Of a stretch of 64,000 nt of DNA, positions 37,420 to 46,520 are shown one piece after another; positions within the stretch are counted from its first letter, which is position 1; each line of letters starts with the position of its first letter. The notes under the pieces were generated by a model. That model was given only the letters and a program-made list of their open reading frames with translations, made no database searches and was not told the DNA's origin. The translations under genes were made by a program, and so were the position numbers. The stretch is from Streptomyces sp. TG1A-60 (GTDB taxonomy: Bacteria; Actinomycetota; Actinomycetes; Streptomycetales; Streptomycetaceae): NCBI RefSeq assembly GCF_037201975.1, contig NZ_CP147520.1, positions 7,316,001 through 7,380,000 of the forward strand, in the 5' to 3' direction.

Positions 37420-38928
37420 TCACCGGCCCCCGGCCTTGGCCGGGCCGAACGGTACGGCGGCCCGCGCGGCCCGCCGGGCCAGCAGGGTGGTCGAACGGCC
37501 AACGAGGTACGGCAGGACGACCGCCTGGCCGCCCCACGCGCGCAGCACCTCCGCCTCGGGGAGATCCCGGACGGCGTAGTCGCCGCCCTTGACCCAGACG
37601 TCGGGCCGCAGCCGCCGCAGCAGCGCCTGAGGCGTGTCCTCCTCGAAGACCACGACCGCGTCGACGCTGCCGAGGGCCGCCAGCACCCGGGCACGGTCGG
37701 CCTGCGGGGTGAGCGGCCGGCCAGGGCCCTTGCGGCGGGCGAGGGACGCGTCCGAGTTGAGGCACACGATCAGGCAGTCGCCGATGCGCCGGGCGCTCTC
37801 CAGCAGGCCCACATGGCCGGCGTGCAGCAGGTCGAAGCAGCCGCCGGTGGCCACCACCGTGCCGCCGCCCGCCCGCACCCGCTCCGCCAGCGCGAACGCG
37901 TCGCCACCCGGCTCGTCCGCCGGCCGGGCCGCGTGCTCCGCGCACCACAGCGCCGGGTTGCCCGCACCGCCCGCCGAGACGAACGCGGCGGCCTCGGCGA
38001 CCGCCCGCTGGACGGCCTCCTCCGGGAGCGCGCCGTCCGCGAGCGCCGCGACCGTCGCCGCCGCGAAGCGGTCACCCGCACCGCACGGGTCACCCACGGC
38101 CCGGTAGGGCGCCGGGACCAGCATCGGCGTGCCACCGCCGGACCTGGTCAGCAGCGCGCCCCGCTCACCCAGCGTCACCGCCACCCCCGCGGCCCGCCAG
38201 CGGTCGGCCAGCTCGGCTCCCCGCTCGGCGTACGCGCGCAGCGAGGCGTCCTCGCCGCGGCGCAGCGCCCGCGCCGCCTCCTGCGTCACCGGCGCTCCCG
38301 CCGTGTGCCGGCGCTCGGCCCGCGCGACATCCGCCGCCCCCGATGTCCGCCCGCCGGGGCACAGGACACGCGTCTCGGCCGCGTTCGGCGTGACGAGCCG
38401 CGCCCCGGGCACGGGAGCGCCTCCCTTGGGGTGCGGGTCCCACACCAGTGGCGTCCTGGGGGCGACGGCCGCCAGGCGGTCCCGTACGGCGTCCGCCGTG
38501 CCCCGGCCGTAGTCGGCGACGAGGACCGCGGCAGCCCCGTCCAGCGCCTCCCGCACGGCCGCGTCCGGCGTGCCGGGTGTCCCGCCGCCCCGGTCCATCC
38601 GGACGACGGGGCGCCCGCCCGCCATGACCCGGGTCTTCACGGGCAGGGTGCCGTCCAGGGGCAGTTCGACGAGCTGGACCCGCCCGCGCAGTTCACGGCG
38701 CACGGCATCGCCGGCAGCGTCGTCCCCCAGCGCGGTCACCAGCAGCACGCCACGGCCGTCCCCGGCAGCCAGCGCGGCGGCGAGTCCGGCTCCCCCCGGG
38801 CGGCGACGGCTGCCGGTGACGTCGACGACGGGCGCGGGCGCGTCCGGGGACAGCCGGGTGGCGGTGCCCTCGATGTCCTCGTCGAGCAGGGTGTCCCCGA
38901 CGACCACGAGCGGCCGGGGCCCGGTCAC
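37420..38928 (-). CDS. hldE: Bifunctional heptose-7-phosphate kinase / heptose-1-phosphate nucleotidyltransferase
   Basis: 502 aa. Residues 1 to about 330 are a PfkB/ribokinase-like kinase that makes heptose 1,7-bisphosphate (VVVGDTLLDEDIEGTATRLS; VLVADYGRGT; catalytic DPCGAGDRFAAATVAALA). Residues about 360-495 are a cytidylyltransferase-like domain (GGCFDLLHAGHVGLLESA; VCLNSDASLARRKGPGRP; PDVWVKGGDY) that activates heptose 1-phosphate, as ADP-heptose in characterised cases. An extra helical insertion (about 190-240) lies in the kinase half. GTG 38928 overlaps the gmhA stop by 4 nt. Together with gmhA and gmhB it gives the complete heptose activation route, which is unusual in a Gram-positive genome. 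Confidence 0.92.
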   Translation of the reverse strand: MTGPRPLVVVGDTLLDEDIEGTATRLSPDAPAPVVDVTGSRRRPGGAGLAAALAAGDGRGVLLVTALGDDAAGDAVRRELRGRVQLVELPLDGTLPVKTRVMAGGRPVVRMDRGGGTPGTPDAAVREALDGAAAVLVADYGRGTADAVRDRLAAVAPRTPLVWDPHPKGGAPVPGARLVTPNAAETRVLCPGGRTSGAADVARAERRHTAGAPVTQEAARALRRGEDASLRAYAERGAELADRWRAAGVAVTLGERGALLTRSGGGTPMLVPAPYRAVGDPCGAGDRFAAATVAALADGALPEEAVQRAVAEAAAFVSAGGAGNPALWCAEHAARPADEPGGDAFALAERVRAGGGTVVATGGCFDLLHAGHVGLLESARRIGDCLIVCLNSDASLARRKGPGRPLTPQADRARVLAALGSVDAVVVFEEDTPQALLRRLRPDVWVKGGDYAVRDLPEAEVLRAWGGQAVVLPYLVGRSTTLLARRAARAAVPFGPAKAGGR

Positions 38929-39584
38929 GACGCCCTTCCCCGGACCGGCACCGGGTGACGGGCCCCGGCGCCCACGGCGAACCCCAGCGGCGGCTCGGCG
39001 AGGGCGGCGTCGAAGCACTCGCACAGCAGGTGCACGGCGACCAGATGTGCTTCCTGGACGGTCGCCGTGTTGCCGGCGTCGATGGCCAGCGTCTCGTCGG
39101 CGGCGTCGGCCAGCGGATTGGGCGAGGGCCCGGTCATCGCCCAGACCCGCAGGCCGGCCCGGCGCCCCGTGACGGCCGCGGTGAGCAGGTTGGCGCTGCG
39201 GCCGGACGTGGACAGCAGCACAAGCAGGTCGCCGGGGCGGCCGTGGGCGGAGACCTGCCGGGCGAAGACGTGGTCGAAGCCGTAGTCGTTGCCGATGGCC
39301 GTCACACTGGAGGTCTCGGCGTGCAGGGCGATCGCCGAGTACGCCGGCCGTTCCTGCCGGTAGCGGCCTACCAGTTCGGCGGTCAGGTGCTGGGCCTGGG
39401 CGGCGCTGCCGCCGTTGCCCGCCGCCAGCAGCCTGCCGCCGGTCGCGAGGACGTCGGCGAGCAGGCCGCCCCACCGCGCGATCCGGTCGAGGCCGTCGCG
39501 GCGGAGTCGGCCGAGCGTCTGTTCCAGCGACCGGCAGTGCAGGTGCGCGGCGTCCAGTACGGGGGATACGGGGGATTCAGTCAT
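38925..39584 (-). CDS. gmhA: Sedoheptulose-7-phosphate isomerase (SIS domain)
   Basis: 219-aa SIS-domain isomerase that converts sedoheptulose 7-phosphate to D-glycero-D-manno-heptose 7-phosphate, the entry step of heptose synthesis. The phosphate-binding loops are LLAAGNGGSAAQAQHLTAEL and LVLLSTSGRSANLLTA. The C-terminal EAHLVAVHLLCECFDAAL carries the active-site His/Glu cluster typical of GmhA rather than other SIS proteins. The start is ATG 39584; the protein begins with a short extension before the first helix. It lies 107 bp after the GT4 gene, the largest gap in the operon, where an internal promoter could sit. Confidence 0.9.
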   Translation of the reverse strand: MTESPVSPVLDAAHLHCRSLEQTLGRLRRDGLDRIARWGGLLADVLATGGRLLAAGNGGSAAQAQHLTAELVGRYRQERPAYSAIALHAETSSVTAIGNDYGFDHVFARQVSAHGRPGDLLVLLSTSGRSANLLTAAVTGRRAGLRVWAMTGPSPNPLADAADETLAIDAGNTATVQEAHLVAVHLLCECFDAALAEPPLGFAVGAGARHPVPVRGRAS

Positions 39585-39691
39585 GGTGATCGGGAGTGCC
39601 GCGTCACGGGGACGGCGGCGTGACCCGCACCTCCTTCGGACCTCGGGGATCGGCGGTCTCGGTGCCGTGGTGGGCTCGGTTCCGGGGGCTG

Positions 39692-40960
39692 TCAAACCAC
39701 GCCGGTCATGGCGGGCCGGGCGTCGACGACCTCCTCGTACGCCGCCTCCGTCGCCGCGGCGACACGGCCCCAGCAGTGGCGGCGCAGCACGCGACGGCGG
39801 CCGGTCTCCCCGCAGGCCGCGCGAGCCGCGGGGTCGGCGAGGAGTTCACCCACGGCACGCGCGAGCGCCTCGGGGTCGCGCGGCGGTACCAGCCGCCCGG
39901 TGCCCGGGTCGGCGACGGTGTCGAGCTGCCCGCCCACCGCGCTGGCCACCACCGGCCGGCCGCAGGCCATCGCCTCCAGCGGGACGATGCCGAACGGCTC
40001 GTAGTCCGCGGGGCACACCACCACGTCGGCGCCGCGCAGCAGCGGAGGCACCTCCTGGCCGGCCACTCCGCCCGTGAAGCGGACCCGGTCCGCCACCCCG
40101 GCCTCGTCGGCGAGGGCGCGCAGCCTGCGGACCTCCGGGTCGTCGTCGAGCCGGTTCTCCGGGGGACCGCCGGCCACCACGAGTTCGGTGTCGGGGAGCA
40201 GGGCGAGGGCGGTGACGGCGACGGCCGCGCCCTTGCGCGGAACCAGCCGCCCGAGCTGCAGGATCCGGTGAGGGAGGGGGCCGTGCTCCATGACGGGCCC
40301 GCGCGGGGTGAACAGGTCGGTGTCCACCCCGCAGGGCACGATCGTGACCCGGCTCGCCGGCACGCCCATCCGGGCGAGTTCGTCGACCTCGTCGCGGCAG
40401 GTGGCGACGACCCGGTCGCAGCCGAGACCCACGTCCCGCTCCAACGCGATGCGACCGGGCGGGCTGGTGTCGGCGAGTCGCTGGTGCCGTCGCTTCACCG
40501 TGCCCAGCGCGTGGTACGTGTGCAGCAGCGGCAGCCCCAGCCCGCGCGCGGCACGCAGCGAGGCGACACCCGACATCCAGAAGTGCGAGTGCACCACGTC
40601 CGGCGGCTGTCTCCGCCACATATGGACCAGATGGCGTCCGAAGTCCCCCATGTACGGCAGCAGGTCGTCCTTCGGAACCCGCTCCGGAGGGCCGGCGGGC
40701 ACATGGCACACCTCCACCCCGGCACGCATCCGAACCCGGTCCGGCAGGTCCGGCGAGTCGCGACGGGTGTACACGGTCACCTCGTGGCCGCGGTCCGCGA
40801 GGGTGCCGGCGAGCGCGGCGACGTGGACGTTCTGCCCGCCCGCGTCCACTCCGCCGAGGACGGCGAGCGGGCTCGCGTGTTCCGAGACAAGCGCGATCGA
40901 CCTGGGGCGTGGGCCGGACGTGACACCGCCGAGCTGGAGGGGGGTGAGGATCGGGTTCAT
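39692..40960 (-). CDS. Glycosyltransferase family 4 (GT-B)
   Basis: 422-aa retaining glycosyltransferase. The N-terminal half has the acceptor loop VLGGVDAGGQNVHVAALAGT and PPDVVHSHFWMSG, as in sucrose-phosphate-synthase/MshA-like enzymes. The C-terminal half has the donor signature LGRLVPRKGAAVAVTAL and the E-x7-E motif in ADYEPFGIVPLEAMACGRPV. A nucleotide-sugar donor is certain by family; its identity is not. ATG 40960 overlaps the previous gene's stop by 4 nt. It is probably cytoplasmic and adds one residue to the heptose-containing glycan. Confidence 0.88.
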   Translation of the reverse strand: MNPILTPLQLGGVTSGPRPRSIALVSEHASPLAVLGGVDAGGQNVHVAALAGTLADRGHEVTVYTRRDSPDLPDRVRMRAGVEVCHVPAGPPERVPKDDLLPYMGDFGRHLVHMWRRQPPDVVHSHFWMSGVASLRAARGLGLPLLHTYHALGTVKRRHQRLADTSPPGRIALERDVGLGCDRVVATCRDEVDELARMGVPASRVTIVPCGVDTDLFTPRGPVMEHGPLPHRILQLGRLVPRKGAAVAVTALALLPDTELVVAGGPPENRLDDDPEVRRLRALADEAGVADRVRFTGGVAGQEVPPLLRGADVVVCPADYEPFGIVPLEAMACGRPVVASAVGGQLDTVADPGTGRLVPPRDPEALARAVGELLADPAARAACGETGRRRVLRRHCWGRVAAATEAAYEEVVDARPAMTGVV

Positions 40961-41922
40961 GAGCGCGCCTCCGTCATCACACACTCCCAGTCGTCCAGGA
41001 AGCGCTTGAGCCCGTAGCGTTCGAGGGCCGCCTGCCGGGCGCGCGCACCGTCGGCCGCCGCCGCTCCGGGGTCCTCCAGGTAGTTCCGTGCGGCCCTCGC
41101 CAGCACCTCGGGCCGGGTGGAGAGGGTGCCCGCGCCCGGCGGGACCGCCTCGACGGCCTCGGTGGCGGCGAGGGCCACGACCGGCATGCCCAGATGCATC
41201 GCCTCCAGCAGGGACAGGCCGAGGGACGTCCAGCGCACCGGGTGCACGTAGAGGCGACGCTCGGCCATGGCGGTGTGCAGTTCGCTCTGGGGCAGATCGG
41301 CGCCGCGACAACGGTCCTCCGGCAGGCCGAGCCGGGCGGCGAGGCCGTCGGTGCGCATGCCGAACACGTCCAGCGGCACCGCGTCGGCGAGGGCGGGCAG
41401 CAGGTCGGTGCCCGTGTGACGACCGCGCCGCAGCGGTTCGTTGACCACGACGGCCGCACGGGCGAGCCGGCCCGTGTACCGGTGCCCGGGATCGACGATG
41501 CCGTGCTCGATCACCTCGGTGCGGGTGGAGCCGCAGTCCCAGAACAGCCGGTTGAAGTGGGTGACGTGAACGAGCGTCAGGTCGTCGCGGTCGACGAACG
41601 GGTGCCGGGTGCTCGGGACGTCGCCGTCCGGGGCGTTGTGCTCCAGGTACACGGCGGGCACGTCCCGTCCGGGACGGCGCCCGCCCAGCCATCGCTCGGC
41701 GAGCTCCGGTTCGTGCGGCCGTTGCAGGATCACCAGGTCCACCGGTGTCTCCCGCAGCTCCTCGGGCGTCACCTCACGCACCGAGGCCGGCCAGGAGAAC
41801 GTACGGGCCCGGCCGAGGCCGTCCGGGCCGCGGTCCGGTGTCACGGGAACCAGGTAGGTGTGGGGGCCCTGCACGAAGGCCGTGGTCCAGGAGCCGTGCA
41901 CGTGCCACAGCAGGATGTTCAT
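40957..41922 (-). CDS. Glycosyltransferase (GT-B, GT1/GT4-like)
   Basis: 321 aa starting MNILLWHVHGSWTTAFVQG, the short form typical of actinobacterial glycan clusters. The first half has VDLVILQRPHEPELAERWLG and VTHFNRLFWDCG. The C-terminal donor half is recognisable from MAERRLYVHPVRWTSLGLSL and EAMHLGMPVVALAATE, the conserved E-containing motif. Shorter than the usual 370-400 residues but without a gap in the motifs. Both junctions overlap neighbours by 4 nt. Donor and acceptor are unknown. Confidence 0.8.
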   Translation of the reverse strand: MNILLWHVHGSWTTAFVQGPHTYLVPVTPDRGPDGLGRARTFSWPASVREVTPEELRETPVDLVILQRPHEPELAERWLGGRRPGRDVPAVYLEHNAPDGDVPSTRHPFVDRDDLTLVHVTHFNRLFWDCGSTRTEVIEHGIVDPGHRYTGRLARAAVVVNEPLRRGRHTGTDLLPALADAVPLDVFGMRTDGLAARLGLPEDRCRGADLPQSELHTAMAERRLYVHPVRWTSLGLSLLEAMHLGMPVVALAATEAVEAVPPGAGTLSTRPEVLARAARNYLEDPGAAAADGARARQAALERYGLKRFLDDWECVMTEARS

Positions 41923-43031
41923 ACGGTCGCTCCTCGTTGCGTCGCGCGGTCTCCACCCGGCCCGGGGGGCGGGCTCGCGGCGGCACCCCGCGGGGCGGTA
42001 CGGCGGCGGGGAGGGCCGCCCAGTGCCGTGACGGCCGCGAGGACCTGCCCGTCGCCGACCCCGTCGAGGCAGGGGTGCCCTGCCAAGGGGCAGCGCCGGG
42101 CCCGGCTCCCGGCACAGGCGACGTCCTGGTCGCCGAGCAGGACGTGCGGTACGCCGTACGGGCCCCAGCGCTCGGCCGGCACCACCGGTGCGAACAGACA
42201 GACGACGGGGGTGCCCACCGCGGCGGCGAGATGCGTCGGCCCGGTGTTGCCGGCCACCACCACGCGAGCCCCGGCCAGGAGCCCCGCCAGCTGTCGCAGA
42301 TCGGTGGCCCCGCCCAGGTCCAGCGCGTGCCCGCCCGACACGTGGGAGGTGAGGTCCCGCTCGCCCCGGCCCCCGGTCACCACCACCCGGTGACCCGCGG
42401 CGGACAGGGCGGCAGCGGCCCGTGCCGCGCGGGCCGGGCTCCACGCGCGCGCCGGCACCGCCGCGCCAGGGTGGAGCACCACGTAGGGCTCGGCCCCGGT
42501 CAGGTGTGTGGTGTCCGGCGGCGGCTCCACCCGCAGTGTCCCGTCGTCGCCGGAAGGCAGCGAGAAGCCCGCGTCGCGTGCCAGGTCCAGCGCGGCCAGG
42601 ACCTCGTGACGGTGCGGCAGGCGGTGGTGGCGCAGGTCGAGCAGGACGCCCGGGTAGTCCTCGCTGTCCGCGGCGGTCCAGCCGACCCCGGCCAGCTTTA
42701 GCAGCAGTGCCACCGGCAGCGGGCTCTGGTGGTACGACACGAGGACCAGTGCGCGGTCGAAGCGCCGGGCCGACAGCTCCCGGAGCAGCCGGTCCGTCAC
42801 CTCCCGTGACACCGCCGGGGGTTTCAGCCCCACCCAGGGGGCGTCGTACTCGATCACCTCGTCCACGCCCGGCAGCAGGTGCCCGGCCGCGACCCCCTGA
42901 GAGCCGCACAGCAGCGCGGTGTGGGAGGACCCGGCGGCCACCGCGCGGACGGCGGGACCTGCCAGCAGCACGTCACCGGCGCTGTCCAGCCGCACGACGA
43001 GGGTGCGGGGCAGGGGAGCGTAGGTGTTCAT
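41919..43031 (-). CDS. Glycosyltransferase family 9 (heptosyltransferase-like)
   Basis: 370 aa. The N-terminal TLVVRLDSAGDVLLAGPAVR contains the conserved Asp-Gly-Asp acceptor-side motif. In the middle, FDRALVLVSYHQSPLPVALL is typical of actinobacterial GT9. The C-terminal VVVAGNTGPTHLAAAVGTP and CLFAPVVPAERWGPYG form the nucleotide-heptose site. A cysteine-containing tail (ACAGSRARRCPLAGHPC) follows and is seen in many GT9 proteins. Start ATG 43031 and stop 41919 both overlap neighbours by 4 nt. It is the best candidate to use the heptose made by GmhA/HldE/GmhB. Confidence 0.9.
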   Translation of the reverse strand: MNTYAPLPRTLVVRLDSAGDVLLAGPAVRAVAAGSSHTALLCGSQGVAAGHLLPGVDEVIEYDAPWVGLKPPAVSREVTDRLLRELSARRFDRALVLVSYHQSPLPVALLLKLAGVGWTAADSEDYPGVLLDLRHHRLPHRHEVLAALDLARDAGFSLPSGDDGTLRVEPPPDTTHLTGAEPYVVLHPGAAVPARAWSPARAARAAAALSAAGHRVVVTGGRGERDLTSHVSGGHALDLGGATDLRQLAGLLAGARVVVAGNTGPTHLAAAVGTPVVCLFAPVVPAERWGPYGVPHVLLGDQDVACAGSRARRCPLAGHPCLDGVGDGQVLAAVTALGGPPRRRTAPRGAAASPPPGPGGDRATQRGATV

Positions 43032-43678
43032 CGCCGGCCTCCCGAGGCCACGGCTCGCGCGGGGCCGGCACCGAGTTCCGGGCCGAGCAGCAGCCGCACC
43101 GCGCCCAGCAGGTCGTCGGCGACACGGTCGGCGGCGGCGATCTCCGCACGCCGGGTCACGGGTGTCGGTACCAGCACCCCGCGCGCGCCCGCGGCACGGG
43201 CGGCGGCCAGGTCGGCGCCGATGTCCCCGATGACGGCGGTGCGCCGGGCCCGCACGCCGAGCCGGTCGCAGGCGGCGAGCACGAGACCGGGTGCGGGCTT
43301 GCGGCAGGGGCACTCGTCGTCCGGCCCGTGCGGGCACACCGCCCACACGTCGAACTGGCCGAGCAACTCCTCCACCCGCTGCCGTACGGCGGCGACCTGC
43401 CGGTACGTCAGCAGGCCCCGGGCGACACCCGACTGGTTGCTCACGACGCCGACCGGGACGCCCCGCGCGCGCACGGCCGCGACGGCCTCCCGCGCCGAGG
43501 GCATGGGCTCGACCCGCTCGGGGTCACCGTTGTAGGGGACGTCGGCCACCAGGGTGCCGTCCCGGTCGAAGAGGACGGCCCCCGGGAGGGCGGTCCCGGC
43601 CGCTTCCGCCGTCGGCGGCCGGTGACCGGTGGGGCCGAACAGCCAGGGCGCGAAACCGTGCCCCCACACCGCGATCAT
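43028..43678 (-). CDS. gmhB: Heptose-1,7-bisphosphate phosphatase (HAD-IIIA)
   Basis: 216-aa HAD phosphatase. The nucleophile and acid are D38 and D40 in VLFDRDGTLVADVPYNGDP. The HisB/GmhB-type zinc loop CPHGPDDECPCRKPAPG and the VIGDIGADLAAARAAGA motif complete the fold. It removes the C7 phosphate from heptose 1,7-bisphosphate between the two HldE reactions. The N-terminal 33 residues (MIAVWGHGFAPWLFGPTG) are an extension not needed for the HAD core. ATG 43678 overlaps the predicted GT2 stop by 4 nt. Confidence 0.88.
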   Translation of the reverse strand: MIAVWGHGFAPWLFGPTGHRPPTAEAAGTALPGAVLFDRDGTLVADVPYNGDPERVEPMPSAREAVAAVRARGVPVGVVSNQSGVARGLLTYRQVAAVRQRVEELLGQFDVWAVCPHGPDDECPCRKPAPGLVLAACDRLGVRARRTAVIGDIGADLAAARAAGARGVLVPTPVTRRAEIAAADRVADDLLGAVRLLLGPELGAGPARAVASGGRR

Positions 43679-44767
43679 GACCGCGCGCCTTCCTCATGGG
43701 CCGCCCGCACCGTGGACGCGGGCGGGCGGAACGGGGCCGTCCCCGGTGCGTGAGCTGACCGCGCAGCCGGTGCCAGGCGGCGGCGGGCGGAATGAGCACG
43801 CTGGTCAGCACCATGGTGACGATCTCGTCCCGGGTGCGGGGGCCCGGCGTGATCCGCGCCAGGGCGAACTCCGCGGTGCCCGCCAGCCAGCCGGCGGCAC
43901 AGGCCGCGGCGGCGCGCGGCCGTCCCCGGACGGCGCAGCTCAGGGAGGCCGCCGCGAGCGCGGTCACCGCCAGGTGGCCGGGCAGGCGCCCCCGTGGCGC
44001 TCCGGCCCGTTCCCACCAGTCACGGCCGTGCCGCCGCGCCATCAGCACGTCGTCGGCGTTGCCCGCCTGGAGCCGTACGGAGGTCCAGCGGCCCGCCGGG
44101 CGCACCGGGTGCCGCGTACGGCGATTCCCGGAGGTCAGCGTCCAGCCGGCGCCCAGGACGCGCAGCGCGAGGTCGGCGTCCTCCCGGAAGGCCCGCCGGA
44201 ACCGCTCGTCGAAGCCGCCGACCCACTCCAGCGCCTCCCTCCGGTACGCCATGTCGGCGGTGATCCACCGGGCCGTGGCCAGCCCCGCCGTGTTGCGCTC
44301 CCAGTCCGTGGGCCGTCGCCCCGCCGGAAGCGGTACCTCGATCCGGGCGGTGACCCCGGCGCTCTCGGGCGGCGCGGCGGCCAGGTCCAGCGCGAGGTCG
44401 TCCGCCCAGGACGGGCCGGGCACCACGTCGTCGTCCAGGAAGACGATCCAGGGCACGCGGCCGGCCGCCCGCCAACCGGTGTTGCGCGCGGCGGCCGGCC
44501 CTTCGGCGCGTCCCTTCACCAGGGTCGTGACGTCCCGCAGGGACGGGGGATCTCGGAGTCGAGTGGCACGCCGTCCGGCTCGGGACGGTCGTCGACGACG
44601 ACGACCCGGACCGGAGCCGGTCCCTCGGCCAGGGCCAGCGCGCGCAGACACACCCGCAGACTCGGGCGCCCCAGCGTCGGGATCGCCACGGCGTACGCGC
44701 CGCTCCCGTCACCGGAGCCGGTCCGGTCCGCGAGGTGTCCGGACCGCTGCCGGGTGAAGTCCTTCAT
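43675..44767 (-). pseudogene. Glycosyltransferase family 2, frameshifted
   Basis: GT-A glycosyltransferase. ATG 44767 overlaps the carbamoyltransferase stop. The N-terminal YAVAIPTLGRPSLRVCLRAL and VRVVVVDDRPEPDGVPL run to a five-G run (plus 44545-44549). The family continues in another frame as DVTTLVKGRAEGPAAARNTG, with the DxD-type VFLDDDVVPGPSWAD and the GGFDERFRRAFREDADLALR motif. One additional base in the run restores it. Near the C-terminus a second shift at about 43735 would end the protein as VRAAHEEGARS at 43675, giving a 4-nt overlap with gmhB; without it the frame would run on to 43524. The first break is probably a sequence error; the second is less certain. Confidence 0.75.
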
Positions 44768-46428
44768 CGGGCCGCTCCCTCGTCGCCGCTGCCGAAGAGG
44801 CCTTGCCGCCGCACCGCGTACGGGCCGATCGCCAGCAGGTCGACGGAGGAGGAGCCGAAGCACTCCAGCGCGTCCCGGGGATCGTCGACCATGGGCCGGC
44901 CCGCGGTGTTCAGACTGGTGTTGACCACCACGGGCAGTCCGGTCAGCTCCTCGAAGGCGCTGAGCACGCGGGCCACCAGCGGCTCCCGCGCGGCGTCCAC
45001 GGTCTGGATGCGGGCCGTCCCGTCGACGTGCACGACGGCGGGGATCCGCTCACGCCACTCGGGAGCCACGTCGTGCACGAACAGCATGTACGGGCTCGGC
45101 AGCGGGCCGTCGAAGATCTGCCCGGCCCGGTCGGCGAGGACCATCGGCGCCACCGGCCGGAACTGCTCGCGGCCCTTGACGTCGTTGAGCCGCTCCAGGT
45201 TGCCCGCGTGCCCGGGGTGGGCGAGCAGGGAGCGGTGTCCGAGTGCCCTCGGCCCGTACTCGGAGCGGCCCTGGAACCAGGCGACGATGTCGTTGTCCGC
45301 CAGCGACCGGGCCACCGTCGCGGCGATGTCCGCCGGCCGCTCGAAGGGCACTCCCGCCGTTTTCAGCCAGGCCCCGAGTTCGGCGTCCGACCAGTCCCGG
45401 CCCAGATCCGCGCCCGGCATGGGCTCGGGTTCCTCACCCCCGACCGCCGCGAGCAGCAGCGCGCCGCCCAGCGCGGTCCCGGCGTCCCCGGCGGCCGGCT
45501 GCACCCACACCCGGGAGAAGGGGCCCTCATCCGCGATCCGGGAGTTGGCGACACAGTTCAGGGCGACGCCTCCGGCGAGGGTCAGTGTGCTGTCGTGAGC
45601 CCTCCCGTGCAGCCAGCGCACGAGGTCCAGCAGGGTCTCCTCCAGGACGGCCTGGGCACTGGCCGCGACATCGGCGTGCTCCCGCGTCCACGGCTCGTCC
45701 GGGCCGCGCGGCGGGCACAGCTCGTGCCAGGGCACGTTCGTGGCACGGAACCCGCCGTCGCCGGTGGGCTGCACATGTCTGCGCAGTTCGGACAGCATGC
45801 GCGGGGTGCCGTGCGAGGCGAGGGCCATCACCTTGAACTCGTCGGAGGAGCGCAGGAACCCCAGATGTTCGGTCAACTCCTCGTACACCAGCCCGAGGGA
45901 ATGGGGCAGGTCCTGCGCGTACAGGGGTTCCAGACGGTCGCCGACGCGCCGTGCGGCCAGGTGCGAGGCGCGTTCGCCGCGGCCGTCCAGCACCAGCACG
46001 GAGGAGTCCCCGGCATCCGGTGCGGCGAACGCGCCCGACGCGGCGTGGGCCATGTGGTGCGGTACGAATCGGACGATGCCGGGGTCCAGTCCGGGCAGGG
46101 CTGCCCGCAGGAACCCCGGGGCCTCCCGCGCGTACGTCTGCCGCAGGTGGTCCCACGGGTCGTCGAGGCCCATGTCCTGGGCCGGCCGGGCGAGTCGCGG
46201 GTCGTAGGAGTAGGTGACCGCGTCGAGGTCCTGGGGACGCAGGCCCGCCCGGGTCAGGCACCACGCGGCGGCCTTCTCCGGCATCTCCCAGGCGGCGAAG
46301 GGCACCGGTCGTTTCCCGTGTTTGCGCCGGGAGAACCGTTCCTCCTCGGCGGCGGCGACGGTGCGGCCGTCGATCAGGAGCGCGGCGGCGGGGTCGTGGA
46401 ACAGCGCGTTGATTCCGAGAATGCGCAT
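44764..46428 (-). CDS. Carbamoyltransferase (NodU/CmcH/TobZ family)
   Basis: 554-aa enzyme that transfers a carbamoyl group from carbamoyl phosphate, via carbamoyl-adenylate, to a sugar hydroxyl. The N-terminal YrdC/Kae1-like domain has MRILGINALFHDPAAALL and the metal-binding VPHHMAHAASGAF, then SVLVLDGRGE and LAGGVALNCVANSRI. The C-terminal domain has GPRALGHRSLLAHP, KGREQFRPVAPMV and VNTSLNTAGRPMVDDP. The full set of family motifs is present. It overlaps GT2 by 4 nt and follows the epimerase by 92 bp. It probably carbamoylates the heptose or another sugar of the glycan, a decoration otherwise best known from Nod factors and aminoglycosides. Confidence 0.9.
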   Translation of the reverse strand: MRILGINALFHDPAAALLIDGRTVAAAEEERFSRRKHGKRPVPFAAWEMPEKAAAWCLTRAGLRPQDLDAVTYSYDPRLARPAQDMGLDDPWDHLRQTYAREAPGFLRAALPGLDPGIVRFVPHHMAHAASGAFAAPDAGDSSVLVLDGRGERASHLAARRVGDRLEPLYAQDLPHSLGLVYEELTEHLGFLRSSDEFKVMALASHGTPRMLSELRRHVQPTGDGGFRATNVPWHELCPPRGPDEPWTREHADVAASAQAVLEETLLDLVRWLHGRAHDSTLTLAGGVALNCVANSRIADEGPFSRVWVQPAAGDAGTALGGALLLAAVGGEEPEPMPGADLGRDWSDAELGAWLKTAGVPFERPADIAATVARSLADNDIVAWFQGRSEYGPRALGHRSLLAHPGHAGNLERLNDVKGREQFRPVAPMVLADRAGQIFDGPLPSPYMLFVHDVAPEWRERIPAVVHVDGTARIQTVDAAREPLVARVLSAFEELTGLPVVVNTSLNTAGRPMVDDPRDALECFGSSSVDLLAIGPYAVRRQGLFGSGDEGAAR

Positions 46429-46520
46429 CAGGGGCAGAACCTTTCGCCGAGGGAGTGACGCCGGTGCCGGGCGCGCGAGGGCAGACGGGGCGGTCCGGCG
46501 CCGGGCCCGCGGGCCGGGGG

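Noticed and set aside
36202..38958. A 918-codon plus-strand frame
   Set aside because: It lies antisense to GT9 and hldE, whose motifs are complete; composition is Arg/Gly/Pro-rich with no motif.
44803..46458. A 551-codon plus-strand frame
   Set aside because: Antisense to the carbamoyltransferase, which has all family motifs.
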